From an uncultured Eubacteriales bacterium (GTDB taxonomy: Bacteria > Bacillota > Clostridia > Peptostreptococcales > Anaerovoracaceae): a stretch of DNA of 8,268 bases. Location of the stretch: NCBI GenBank assembly GCA_900542245.1, contig UQMQ01000100.1, positions 1 to 8,268 on the forward strand, given 5' to 3'. The translations under genes were made by a program, and so were the position numbers. This document shows positions 1 through 6,617 of the stretch, one piece after another (the first letter of the stretch is position 1; each line of letters begins with the position of its first letter). Under the pieces are notes generated by a model. The model ran no database searches. It saw only the letters and a list, made by a program, of their open reading frames with translations, and was not told the DNA's origin.

Positions 1-30
1 TGCTGTGATTTCGAATACTATTTCTTTCAT
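1..30 (-). CDS. Possible 5' end of a leftward gene (10 codons only)
   Basis: A leftward ATG at 28-30 opens a frame reading MKEIVFEITA to the window edge. It sits 15 nt downstream of a good promoter (46-74), and the upstream frame is closed by a TGA. Ten residues are too few to assign a family. Small HicB-like proteins can begin this way, but that is only a guess. There is no Shine-Dalgarno sequence before the ATG, and the predicted transcript leader would be only about 9 nt, so translation would be almost leaderless. The start, or the gene itself, may therefore be wrong. Confidence 0.35.
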   Translation of the reverse strand, partial: MKEIVFEITA

Positions 31-45
31 AAATTCTATATTTTT

Positions 46-74
46 ACTATATCACAAGAGGAATTACATTTCAA
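46..74 (-). promoter_or_regulatory. Sigma-A-type promoter reading left
   Basis: On the minus strand, TTGAAA (69-74) lies 17 bp from TATAGT (46-51). Each hexamer is one mismatch from consensus. The -10 is preceded by TGA, giving an extended -10 (TGn). The predicted start lies near 39, just before the ATG at 30. Spacing and matches make this a credible promoter for whatever lies left of the window. Confidence 0.55.
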
Positions 75-113
75 GTATAGAATTATATTATCTTACAGTT
101 TATGTTTTCCACC

Positions 114-388
114 GAACAAAAGCATGGGGAGTGATGATTTACTTGGCGGGATGCTGCTGACAGGCTCGCACTGGTGGTGGGCATGAGGTGGTAATGGGTC
201 GTGCTGTGCGTGGGAGTGCTAGCGTGCTGTGGTGCTTGCTGTCTCTAAAGAGCAAAAACATAGGTAGTGATGATTTACTTGGCGGAATGCTGCTGGCAGG
301 CGCGCGCTGGTGGTGAGCATGAGGTGGTAATGGGCCGTGCTGCTGTGCGTGGACGTGTTCGCGCGGGATGTTGCTTGTTGTCTCTAAA
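114..388. repeat. Two imperfect tandem copies of a ~137-bp unit
   Basis: Copy 1 is 114-249 (136 bp) and copy 2 is 250-388 (139 bp). Long blocks are shared: AGTGATGATTTACTTGGCGG at 130 and 266, GCATGAGGTGGTAATGGG at 181 and 317, and GTCTCTAAA at 241 and 380. A third copy seems to start at 389 (CAGCAAAAGCACCGG) but diverges at once. The units differ by substitutions and a 3-bp indel. Each carries an in-frame stop in the longest minus-strand reading, so I do not think they are coding. On the minus strand, the segment CCAAGTAAATCATCACT resembles the AAGTAAACCAACTGCC of the flagellin remnant at 547-681, so the units may be decayed relatives of that gene end. Confidence 0.7.
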
Positions 389-391
389 CAG

Positions 392-419
392 CAAAAGCAC
401 CGGGCTTCCGATGCTTTTG
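392..419. terminator. Hairpin, possible bidirectional terminator
   Basis: CAAAAGCA (392-399) pairs perfectly with TGCTTTTG (412-419). After one C/A mismatch an inner CGG/CCG stem closes a GCTT tetraloop. The A-rich 5' side and T-rich 3' side give a short U stretch in either direction (TTTTGT rightward, TTTTGCTGTTT leftward). It lies about 130 bp past the stop of the leftward flagellin remnant, so it could be the old terminator of that gene. Starts of the tandem repeat units also carry a CAAAAGCA or CAAAAACA sequence. Confidence 0.5.
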
Positions 420-510
420 TCTTGAGATTTCGTTTATCGCATGTTTGCACTTTATACTATGTTGATAGCTGTCAAGTGTCGAACTGCTTGTCTGGCTACT
501 GGTTTGGCAG

Positions 511-538
511 TTGACAAACTTGGAAGTGATTGTATGAT
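511..538 (+). promoter_or_regulatory. Weak promoter-like pair reading right
   Basis: A perfect TTGACA (511-516) lies 16 bp from TATGAT (533-538). A transcript from here would run rightward, antisense to the flagellin remnant, with no coding sequence until 1026. Such pairs occur by chance in non-coding DNA, so this is only a candidate. Confidence 0.25.
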
Positions 539-546
539 CGGGGTCA

Positions 547-681
547 TTACAGTACGCCCTGCGGCAGTTGGTTTACTTGTGCGAGCATGGTTTGTGCTGC
601 TGGTACGAGGATGTTGTGCCTCGTGTAAGCCATCATTTCTTCTGCCATGTCGGTGTCTTTGATGCTGCTTTCTGCTGCGGT
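547..681 (-). pseudogene. Flagellin C-terminal remnant
   Basis: The minus-strand frame ending at TAA (547-549) reads TAAESSIKDTDMAEEMM, then AYTRHNILVPAAQ and TMLAQVNQLPQGVL. This matches the hallmark flagellin C-terminus (D0/D1 helix: AAES.I.DTDMA.EM...T.NNIL.QA..AMLAQANQ.PQ.VL). About 44 codons are recognisable. Upstream of 681 the frame turns into Pro/Thr/Arg-rich nonsense and meets a TGA, so the rest of a ~270-500-residue flagellin (signal-less N-terminal helices and variable centre) is missing. There is no RBS before the internal ATGs. The final residues also stop before the usual QLL. I read it as a decayed fragment left by deletion or recombination, not a working gene. An expressed short peptide cannot be excluded. 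Confidence 0.8.
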
Positions 682-775
682 TCTGCGCGCGGTGCCGGGA
701 GGCATGGGACGATAAGAGGTCGTGGTGGTGGGGCGGTGTACTGTGTGGCAGACTCACTTTTTGTCCTTATGCAGG

Positions 776-797
776 AAATATCGCGCTGACGATATTT
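776..797. repeat. Perfect 8-bp hairpin, loop of 6
   Basis: AAATATCG (776-783) is followed by CGCTGA and its exact complement CGATATTT (790-797). No T-run follows on either strand, so it is not a standard terminator. It lies in the GC-rich non-coding block between the flagellin remnant and the secreted-protein promoter. Its function is unknown; it may belong to a dispersed intergenic element. Confidence 0.45.
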
Positions 798-898
798 GCG
801 GCATCACGAGGCATTTAGCTTGTAAAGCGGTACTCGCCCACGCGTTATATTTACATAGAGATCTTTGATTTTGTGATGTGCATCTTGGCATGCCTACC

Positions 899-966
899 AA
901 AAAAATAAAATTTTTTTTTATTTTGCTGCGAGTTTTTTTGTATTTCGGTACCTTATATAATATAAA
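899..966 (+). promoter_or_regulatory. A/T-tract promoter of the secreted-protein gene
   Basis: A perfect TATAAT (956-961), within TATATAATATAAA, is the only strong -10 upstream of 1026. No good -35 exists at the right distance: 933-939 is a run of seven T. Upstream lie A7 (899-905) and T9 (911-919); AAAATAAAA (902-910) and TTTTATTTT (916-924) form an A/T inverted repeat. Such tracts can act as UP elements, or the promoter may need an activator. The predicted start near 968 gives a ~58-nt leader containing a small TTTCCT/AGGAAA hairpin (972-977/987-992) before the RBS. Confidence 0.5.
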
Positions 967-1009
967 GGGCTTTTCCTTATGTGAGCAGGAAACGAAGCTG
1001 GCAAGGACG

Positions 1010-1017
1010 AAGGAGGA
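1010..1017 (+). promoter_or_regulatory. Strong ribosome binding site (AAGGAGGA)
   Basis: AAGGAGGA lies 8 nt before the ATG at 1026. It decides the start: an upstream in-frame GTG at 981 would add 15 charged residues in front of the signal peptide and has no such site. Confidence 0.85.
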
Positions 1018-1025
1018 ATATACAA

Positions 1026-2387
1026 ATGAAAAAATTTATCGCAATCATCTTGACATTTTGTCTGATTCTTTGCGCTTTTCCACTGCAAGCCATGGCATAT
1101 CCGGGCGATATCTGGCGGTCGGGAAGCGATGGCGACACGGTAAAGAGAAAGAAACTCGAGAATGGGGCGCTCGCGCTGCAGAATGACTACCTGCGCGTGA
1201 CGCTGCAAAAGACACAGTATGGGTCATATCTGACCACCATCCCGACGGCAGTGGTGGCGCAGAATGAAGGAAAATCACCGCGCACCCTGCAGTATCCGCA
1301 GTGCACGTTTGTTACCTATCAGCAAGGCAAACCGACGACGCACTATGTACATACAGCACTGCAAAGCATGCAGTTCGTGAACGAAACACCGAATGGGAAC
1401 AACCCGGCGATCAAGGCAGAGTATGCCCTGACGATCTGGCGGCATGAGAATAATACCACCTTCCCGGCGGCTGTGACCGTCTACCATGAGCTGGTCAAGC
1501 TGAAGGAGGGTAAGAAAGGCAAAGAAAGCTGGGGCGTTTTGACCACGGTCGGTGAGATACGGTTAAACAGCGCAGAAATCATGACGGATTTCCATTTCGA
1601 ATGGGAATATCAGCTCGAAGGCTTTACCGGCATGGGGCATTATGATACTGCGAGCAGCCAGAGCGGACCGGCACCTAAAATGAGCCACACGACCGTAAAA
1701 GAAGATGGTGAGGGTGGAAATGCAACCATTACATCTATATCCACAGCGTCGACCACCATCACCAGCCGCATCGATGATCTGTACACCTATACGTCCCCGA
1801 AGGGTTACACCCAAGCCGGGGAGAAGCAAGGGATTTATCTTACCGAGGTCTATGTAGACAGCTATCCGTGGGCGAATCCGTTCGTAGGCTTATCCGATTA
1901 TTACGAAAAGGGAATCACGACCTATGACGGAACACAGCCGATCCGCGTGCCTCTGCCGCAGACCGTCACCGTTGTGCCGAGCGATCGATTCGACAGGATG
2001 TGGGTCGAATGTACGAACCATGTCGGCGTTTACTTTAATGAACACGAAGGTTCTGCAAGCGAAGCCGCGGCGCATTATCTCTGGGGCTTCCGCGATCTGG
2101 TACAGGAAAAAGACCCGCTTCCAACCGAGCCGGACAAGATCAAGCCCTCCATCACAGCGAAGCGTTTGGCGGTATTCCGGACAGGCAATGGTGTGACTGT
2201 GGAATATGTCGCGGATGATGCGGCGCTGACGACCTTAAAAAAGCAGTACAATAACGCAGAACCAATCGCACTGATCAGCGGCGATTATACAAGTGAGGAT
2301 GGGGAGAAATTCGAGTTTACCGGCAATGCCGCCATGCTGTCGCCGTCCGTGACCGCGACATGGGCAAAGGGGGGGGGCAGCTGGTGA
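1026..2387 (+). CDS. Large secreted surface protein, N-terminal part (frame ends at G9 tract)
   Basis: This frame encodes 453 residues. It starts with a clear Sec signal peptide: MKKF, then a hydrophobic stretch (about residues 5-18: IAIILTFCLILCAF), with likely cleavage after AMA (about residue 24). The mature part is rich in Thr, Tyr, Gly and beta-strand-like alternation, with aromatic clusters such as FHFEWEYQLEG and YPWANPFVGLSDYY. I see no catalytic motif and recognise no family. The last codons (WAKGGGSW, stop TGA 2385-2387) follow the run of nine G at 2369-2377 and are probably out-of-frame noise. The protein sequence continues naturally in the 2360-6262 frame. With one extra G or two fewer, residue 448 (Lys) would run straight on into GGGQLVIHKGG or GGQLVIHKGG. 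As written, the product would be a soluble secreted fragment lacking the Fn3 and C-terminal domains. Confidence 0.8.
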   Translation: MKKFIAIILTFCLILCAFPLQAMAYPGDIWRSGSDGDTVKRKKLENGALALQNDYLRVTLQKTQYGSYLTTIPTAVVAQNEGKSPRTLQYPQCTFVTYQQGKPTTHYVHTALQSMQFVNETPNGNNPAIKAEYALTIWRHENNTTFPAAVTVYHELVKLKEGKKGKESWGVLTTVGEIRLNSAEIMTDFHFEWEYQLEGFTGMGHYDTASSQSGPAPKMSHTTVKEDGEGGNATITSISTASTTITSRIDDLYTYTSPKGYTQAGEKQGIYLTEVYVDSYPWANPFVGLSDYYEKGITTYDGTQPIRVPLPQTVTVVPSDRFDRMWVECTNHVGVYFNEHEGSASEAAAHYLWGFRDLVQEKDPLPTEPDKIKPSITAKRLAVFRTGNGVTVEYVADDAALTTLKKQYNNAEPIALISGDYTSEDGEKFEFTGNAAMLSPSVTATWAKGGGSW

Positions 2388-5300
2388 TTCACAAGGGCGG
2401 CAAGATCGAGCAAAGTGGGGTGCATCTCAGCGCGCCGACCTTTAAGTTCTACCAGCCGAAATCCGGGAGTGAGAAAGACTTAAAGATTAACCTGTCCGAA
2501 AGCGGTTTGACGTTTGACATTGATCCGACGAAGAACGATGCCATCATTGCTGTCGATATTCCGTATGCAACGACAAAGCTCGAGGGGGCGACTGCCGATG
2601 TCAAGGGAAACCTGGTGTTCAGCGGGCATATCGGCTTCAAAACCATTTTTGACGGCGCGAATTTTACGATGGAAAAACTGGGTTATGGATTGCAGGAAAA
2701 GACGGTTGGCGGTAAGAAAACCTATGAATTTAAGGTCAACGGCGTCAAGGCGAAAGGTAGCTTTGATACCGAAAAAATGCTTTCGCTGGAACTTGCGAAG
2801 ATCGAGGGAGAGGTCAATACCTTTAAGGGCGAAGAACGCTATGCGTTTGAGCTGGAGCTGAATGCTTTCGACCTCTTTGAAACCGAAGCGACACTGGCGC
2901 TTGAACGTTCAAAAAAGGACGGCTCGCTGATTCCGGACGAGCTGTGGTTCTACGTCAAGGCGAGTCCGGGCATCGTACTGGTACCGCCGATCCCGATCGG
3001 ACAGCTTAACGGCGGCGGCGCAGGCTTCAAGGATCTCGCGGCTACCGTCAACGGCAATTACTTTGCGATCCCGCCGCTCAAGCTGCGCGGCGCGTTGAGC
3101 GGCACCTATCTGCATCTGGTGGAAGGCAGGGGTGATGTCGTGCTCGGTCCGAGTGAGATCTCGCTCAAGGCGTCAGAGGTTGGTCTTGTCGGAACGAATC
3201 TGAACATTGTGGAGGAATTTGGCTATACCCTCAAACTGGAAGGACAGGAACGAAACTACAATAATAAAACGTATAAGGGCATTTACTTTGCTGGGGCGAA
3301 GGAACTCAAACTTGGCTTGCTGCACCCGAATTTTAAGATTATTGAAGTAACATCCGGTATGGAGCTGGGCGCCTTCGGCGGTGTGGATGCGGCCAAAGAA
3401 AACTTATACTTAGGCATCGGCGCGAACGGCAAGGCGAAAGGCAGACTCCTGATTCCAAAAGGCTTCCCGTTTGCAGGCAAATCAATCGGCAGCGCTGACA
3501 TGGAGCTCATCATCGGCGGGCATACGACCACTGAGATTAAAGATACGAGCGTCAGTGAAAGTATGCGCAAAGCATTCGAGAATATAGATCCTTATCTGGG
3601 CGTTATGGCGCAGGGAGAGATCCCGATCTTCAAGGCGCGGGCGTGGGTGCTCATACCGCACATCGTCAAAACAAAATTCAAGAAAGGTGGCGGTTGGGAT
3701 CTTGAGATTAAGATTTTCAAAAAGCTCTCTGACTGGAATTGGGCAGATCATGGGGTGACACCGGTCGTGCGCTCTGCACCGCAAAGCCTATTCATGCCGC
3801 TGCAGACCGAAGCAGCGATTGGAGAAGTCATCGAGCAAGAAAACGCTGCGCTGCAAGCCATCGTTTTGGGCTTGCCGGAGGGCAAGAGCAGTGAGACGAT
3901 TCAGGTCAATTCCAGTGCGGAGGAAACACCGTATGTCCTGCTTGATTTTGGTACGGATGTCACGAATGTTACAGAGGAAATGATTCAAAACAGCCTCACC
4001 GTAGACAATGTAAAGCCGATTTGGACTTGGGAGGAGAATGCTGCGGCAGAGGCAGGTAAGATCTATGCTGCAAGCGACCTCATTACGAAAGTCGGTAGCC
4101 CTGCGCAGCACCGCGTTGTCCTGCTGCGTCTGCCATCCGCTAACGCAAGCTATAACATCAATGCAGGAACACTGAACTTTACTTATGAGCAAAAGAACGT
4201 TACGCCATTTGAAAAGTTGGAGATGGCACAGAGCGGAACAAGCAACGAAATCCTCAGCGGTCAGATCAAGTACGCGGAACCAAACGTACAATATACCCTG
4301 CGCACCTACCTGGGCGCGAAACAGGGCGAAGCGACCTACTTGGTAAACGAGCAGGAAGTAACAGCGAATGCGAGCGGCGGCGATACCGCAATATCGACAA
4401 TTAACGTACCGACAAACGGTACGCACGCGCCGAGCGGAGACTATTATATCACCACCGTCCTTATGACAGAGAAACAAGCGACTATGGAGGGTGGTCAGAC
4501 AGTATCCGCGCTTGCTGCCATCGACAGTCAGCAGTTTGAAGCACCAGTTTCTTATACAAACGATAACCAACCAGATGCACCGACAAGCGTCACACTGACC
4601 TCTGTAGGCAATGAGGTCATGCGAGCAAGCTGGGATAAAGTGGATGGTGTGAGCGGCTATGCCGTAAAGATTTATCAAAAGAAAACGGAGGGCGGAAAGG
4701 AAACCTGGGAAGACACCGGCTTCGGCTATGATGTTGATGCAAGCAAAACTTCCATCGATATGGCGATGACCGTCGGCGGCAATGCCGTTTTGGTCAATGA
4801 AAATGGGACAGCTGCGAAATCTGTTCCGGCTGAGAAGCTGTCGGCAAATGAGACCTACAAGGTTGGCGTGCGTGCCTATAGGGAAGAAACCCTTTGGGAG
4901 GAACCAGAGAGCACAGGCAGTGAAAACGGCACAAGTAGCACAGGCAGTGAAAGCGGTACAGGTAGCACAGGCAGTGCAAGCGGCACGAACCAAACCAAAA
5001 AGGAAGTTGCAAAATATTATAGCCCAGAAAGGGAATCGGCCGAAGAGCTTCTTCCAAAGTATCAGGAACTGGACTTCAACCTTACCGTCAACGGCGTGAC
5101 CTGCAGCAAAGACGATTACAACGTCTACCACGCCTATGTGGGCGGACAAAAAGCTGAGAAGAAACTCACGATTGATTGTAACGATATCAATGCGACCAAG
5201 GTGACCTTCAGCGTCACGCGGATGGACAAGGAAGAGTATAACACGATTTCCCCAGACGCAAGCACTACAAACACCTTCACCATTCCGGAATTTACCGGCA

Positions 5301-6262
5301 GTCTGATGCTGCGTGTGGAGGGCGTTAAGGGTCTGGATAAGACGAGCAAATTCCTGCTCGTGAGCACAGACGATACGCCTCCGGTACTCACCCTTTCCTC
5401 CGCGGTCTTCTATGCCGATCCGGAGAGCGGTGCGTACACGATCACAGGGACTGCAGATGCAGGCAGCCAAATTCTCTACGGCGATGCGAATCAGGAGCCG
5501 GTTACTGCGGCAGGAGACGGCAGCTTCCGTGTGACAGGCGCGATAGAGGGTTCTGGAACAAATAGTGCTTCGATAACCTTGGCTGCAAAGGACAGCGCAG
5601 GAAATGTATCCGCGCCGCAAATCGCGCTGGTGAACAAACAGACGATTCCATCCGAGACGCCGAGCGGCGGCGGCAGCTATGTTCCGTCCGGACAGCAGCC
5701 GACGATTCAGAGCGGCGAGGGCGCAACGGTTGCCTTAAATGCCGACGGTACGGCTGCGAAGATTGTGCTGCAGGAGGGCTATGAGCTGGTCGATGTCACC
5801 TTGAACGGGGTTTCGCAAGGGAAAGTAACGGAGATCAAGGGTCTGAAAACCGGAGACAAGCTTGTCGTCATAACCAAGAAGCAGGAAACGCTAGAGCAGC
5901 AGGAACAAAAACGCGACAAACAGGTAAAAAAGACTTTCGATGCACTGAAACTGAAAGCGCGTTCCAAAAAGCTGAAAAACGGTAATATCCGCATCAGCTT
6001 TGCCGGACAGTTTGCAGAATTCGAAGCGCTTGCAAAACAAGGCTATACCATAAAATACCGTTTCTATCGCTCAACCAAAAAATCCTCCGGATACAAGCGG
6101 ATGTTCCTCAGCGAGCAGCCGATCTATATCAATACCTATGGAAAGCGGGGAACGATGTACTACTACAAAGCCATCGCACTGGCATATAACAAGGACGGGA
6201 AGCTGATTGCAAAAACAGAGCTGAAACAGTGCCGATACGCCAAGAGACGATGGACGAAATAA
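2360..6262 (+). CDS. Large secreted surface protein, C-terminal part (Fn3, Ig-like)
   Basis: This frame encodes about 1300 residues. It has no signal peptide, and the ATG at 2360 has no RBS, so it most likely continues the 1026 gene (fused length about 1745). Local residues 1-~730 are beta-rich, with recurring Gly/Lys/Leu strands (LVFSGHIGFKTIFDGANF, LKLRGALSGTYLHL), and match nothing I can name. Residues ~734-840 form an Fn3 domain (APTSVTLTSV...ASWDKVDGVSGYAVKIY). Residues 851-877 are three STGSxxGTx repeats. Residues ~1003-1095 are Ig-like (DDTPPVLTLSS...AKDSAGNVS). A GGGSYVPSG linker, a small beta domain (GATVALNADGTA...TGDKLVVITKK), a charged KQETLEQQEQKRDK helix and a basic Fn3-like tail (YRSTKKSSGY...MYYYKAIALAY) follow. 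There is no LPXTG, SLH or membrane anchor, so attachment would have to be non-covalent. A role in adhesion or matrix binding is inference. Confidence 0.8.
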   Translation: MGKGGGQLVIHKGGKIEQSGVHLSAPTFKFYQPKSGSEKDLKINLSESGLTFDIDPTKNDAIIAVDIPYATTKLEGATADVKGNLVFSGHIGFKTIFDGANFTMEKLGYGLQEKTVGGKKTYEFKVNGVKAKGSFDTEKMLSLELAKIEGEVNTFKGEERYAFELELNAFDLFETEATLALERSKKDGSLIPDELWFYVKASPGIVLVPPIPIGQLNGGGAGFKDLAATVNGNYFAIPPLKLRGALSGTYLHLVEGRGDVVLGPSEISLKASEVGLVGTNLNIVEEFGYTLKLEGQERNYNNKTYKGIYFAGAKELKLGLLHPNFKIIEVTSGMELGAFGGVDAAKENLYLGIGANGKAKGRLLIPKGFPFAGKSIGSADMELIIGGHTTTEIKDTSVSESMRKAFENIDPYLGVMAQGEIPIFKARAWVLIPHIVKTKFKKGGGWDLEIKIFKKLSDWNWADHGVTPVVRSAPQSLFMPLQTEAAIGEVIEQENAALQAIVLGLPEGKSSETIQVNSSAEETPYVLLDFGTDVTNVTEEMIQNSLTVDNVKPIWTWEENAAAEAGKIYAASDLITKVGSPAQHRVVLLRLPSANASYNINAGTLNFTYEQKNVTPFEKLEMAQSGTSNEILSGQIKYAEPNVQYTLRTYLGAKQGEATYLVNEQEVTANASGGDTAISTINVPTNGTHAPSGDYYITTVLMTEKQATMEGGQTVSALAAIDSQQFEAPVSYTNDNQPDAPTSVTLTSVGNEVMRASWDKVDGVSGYAVKIYQKKTEGGKETWEDTGFGYDVDASKTSIDMAMTVGGNAVLVNENGTAAKSVPAEKLSANETYKVGVRAYREETLWEEPESTGSENGTSSTGSESGTGSTGSASGTNQTKKEVAKYYSPERESAEELLPKYQELDFNLTVNGVTCSKDDYNVYHAYVGGQKAEKKLTIDCNDINATKVTFSVTRMDKEEYNTISPDASTTNTFTIPEFTGSLMLRVEGVKGLDKTSKFLLVSTDDTPPVLTLSSAVFYADPESGAYTITGTADAGSQILYGDANQEPVTAAGDGSFRVTGAIEGSGTNSASITLAAKDSAGNVSAPQIALVNKQTIPSETPSGGGSYVPSGQQPTIQSGEGATVALNADGTAAKIVLQEGYELVDVTLNGVSQGKVTEIKGLKTGDKLVVITKKQETLEQQEQKRDKQVKKTFDALKLKARSKKLKNGNIRISFAGQFAEFEALAKQGYTIKYRFYRSTKKSSGYKRMFLSEQPIYINTYGKRGTMYYYKAIALAYNKDGKLIAKTELKQCRYAKRRWTK
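2366..2377 (+). other. Frame switch at AAAG9: slippage tract or frameshift site
   Basis: Three A followed by nine G (2369-2377) mark where the N-terminal frame must give way to the -1 frame. G10 or G7 would make a single open frame from 1026 to 6262; G9 and G8 would not. The zero frame reads gcA AAG GGG, a textbook X XXY YYZ heptamer, so -1 ribosomal or transcriptional slippage could also yield the full product. I see no convincing hairpin or pseudoknot immediately downstream; GCTGGT (2380) and ACCAGC (2451) could pair only over a 65-nt loop. A read or assembly error in the homopolymer is the main alternative. Confidence 0.75.
4910..4990 (+). repeat. Three 27-bp in-frame repeats (STGSxxGTx linker)
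   Basis: Units at 4910-4936, 4937-4963 and 4964-4990 all begin AGCACAGGCAGTG and encode STGSENGTS, STGSESGTG and STGSASGTN. They form a flexible Ser/Gly/Thr spacer between the Fn3 domain and the next domain. Because the unit is a multiple of three, copy-number change would alter spacer length without shifting frame. Confidence 0.85.
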
Positions 6263-6310
6263 GCATTACGAAAATCATACAAAGCCAGAGATAAAAGACA
6301 TGAACAAGCA

Positions 6311-6351
6311 GAGCCTGTCGGGTGCACACGCGGCGGGCTTTGCCATTTTTT
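6311..6351 (+). terminator. Rho-independent terminator after the secreted-protein gene
   Basis: GAGCCTGTCG (6311-6320) pairs with CGGCGGGCTT (6331-6340) over ten positions, including three G-T pairs, around a 10-nt loop. It is followed within five bases by six T (6346-6351). It lies 48 bp past the stop codon and separates this transcript from whiA. Confidence 0.65.
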
Positions 6352-6411
6352 GCGCTGCAAAGCCTGCAGCCGCCGGGCATCACGAGCTGCGTGCGAAAGC
6401 CGTAAAAGAGG

Positions 6412-6440
6412 ATGACAGCGTGGAAATAATCATATATAAT
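6412..6440 (+). promoter_or_regulatory. Near-consensus promoter of whiA
   Basis: ATGACA (6412-6417) lies exactly 17 bp from a perfect TATAAT (6435-6440) within CATATATAAT. The predicted start is near 6447, giving a ~170-nt leader to the ATG at 6618. The leader has no riboswitch consensus that I recognise. It ends with GGGAGG (6605-6610), 7 nt before the start. Confidence 0.7.
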
Positions 6441-6617
6441 AGAGACAAGCAGGGCACGCAAGCATGTGAGGAAGGTCTTGCAAAAATCAGCGTGGGAAAC
6501 TACGCATAGCCGCTTGATGCGGACGGCGATCAGAAAATGCGCAAGTACGCCATCTGCTTCTTCAAAAAAGGCGGCAGGGTGTGTCAAGCATAAACAGATG
6601 AACCGGGAGGACGCGTA

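Larger units (their letters stand above)
31..1025. other. Gene-poor region between two divergent genes
   Basis: I find no intact gene in this stretch. The open frames on both strands are short, Cys-, His- or Pro-rich, lack ribosome binding sites and resemble no family I know. The content I can name is a leftward promoter, two tandem ~137-bp repeat units, a terminator-like hairpin, a flagellin 3' remnant, an 8-bp hairpin and the promoter and RBS of the large secreted-protein gene. The GC-rich centre (about 130-840) contrasts with A/T-rich flanks (1-118 and 898-966). Confidence 0.6.

Noticed and set aside
114..388. CRISPR array
   Set aside because: There are only two long, imperfect, directly adjacent units without spacers.
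441..789. Two rightward frames of 73 codons (441-662 and 568-789)
   Set aside because: They are Cys-rich, lack an RBS, and are antisense to the flagellin remnant that explains this DNA.
2384..2387. GTGA stop/start overlap after the G run, suggesting a coupled second gene
   Set aside because: A GTG start at 2384 with the G run as a weak SD is possible, but the product would lack a signal peptide while carrying extracellular Fn3 and Ig-like domains. One split gene explains the data better.
3788..5620. 610-codon open frame on the minus strand
   Set aside because: It lies wholly antisense to the secreted-protein frame, is rich in Cys, Arg and Ile with no domain pattern, and has no RBS. It arises from the codon bias of the real gene.
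6300..6509. 69-codon frame between the secreted-protein gene and whiA
   Set aside because: Its start overlaps the terminator stem, it has no RBS, and its coding part covers the whiA promoter.
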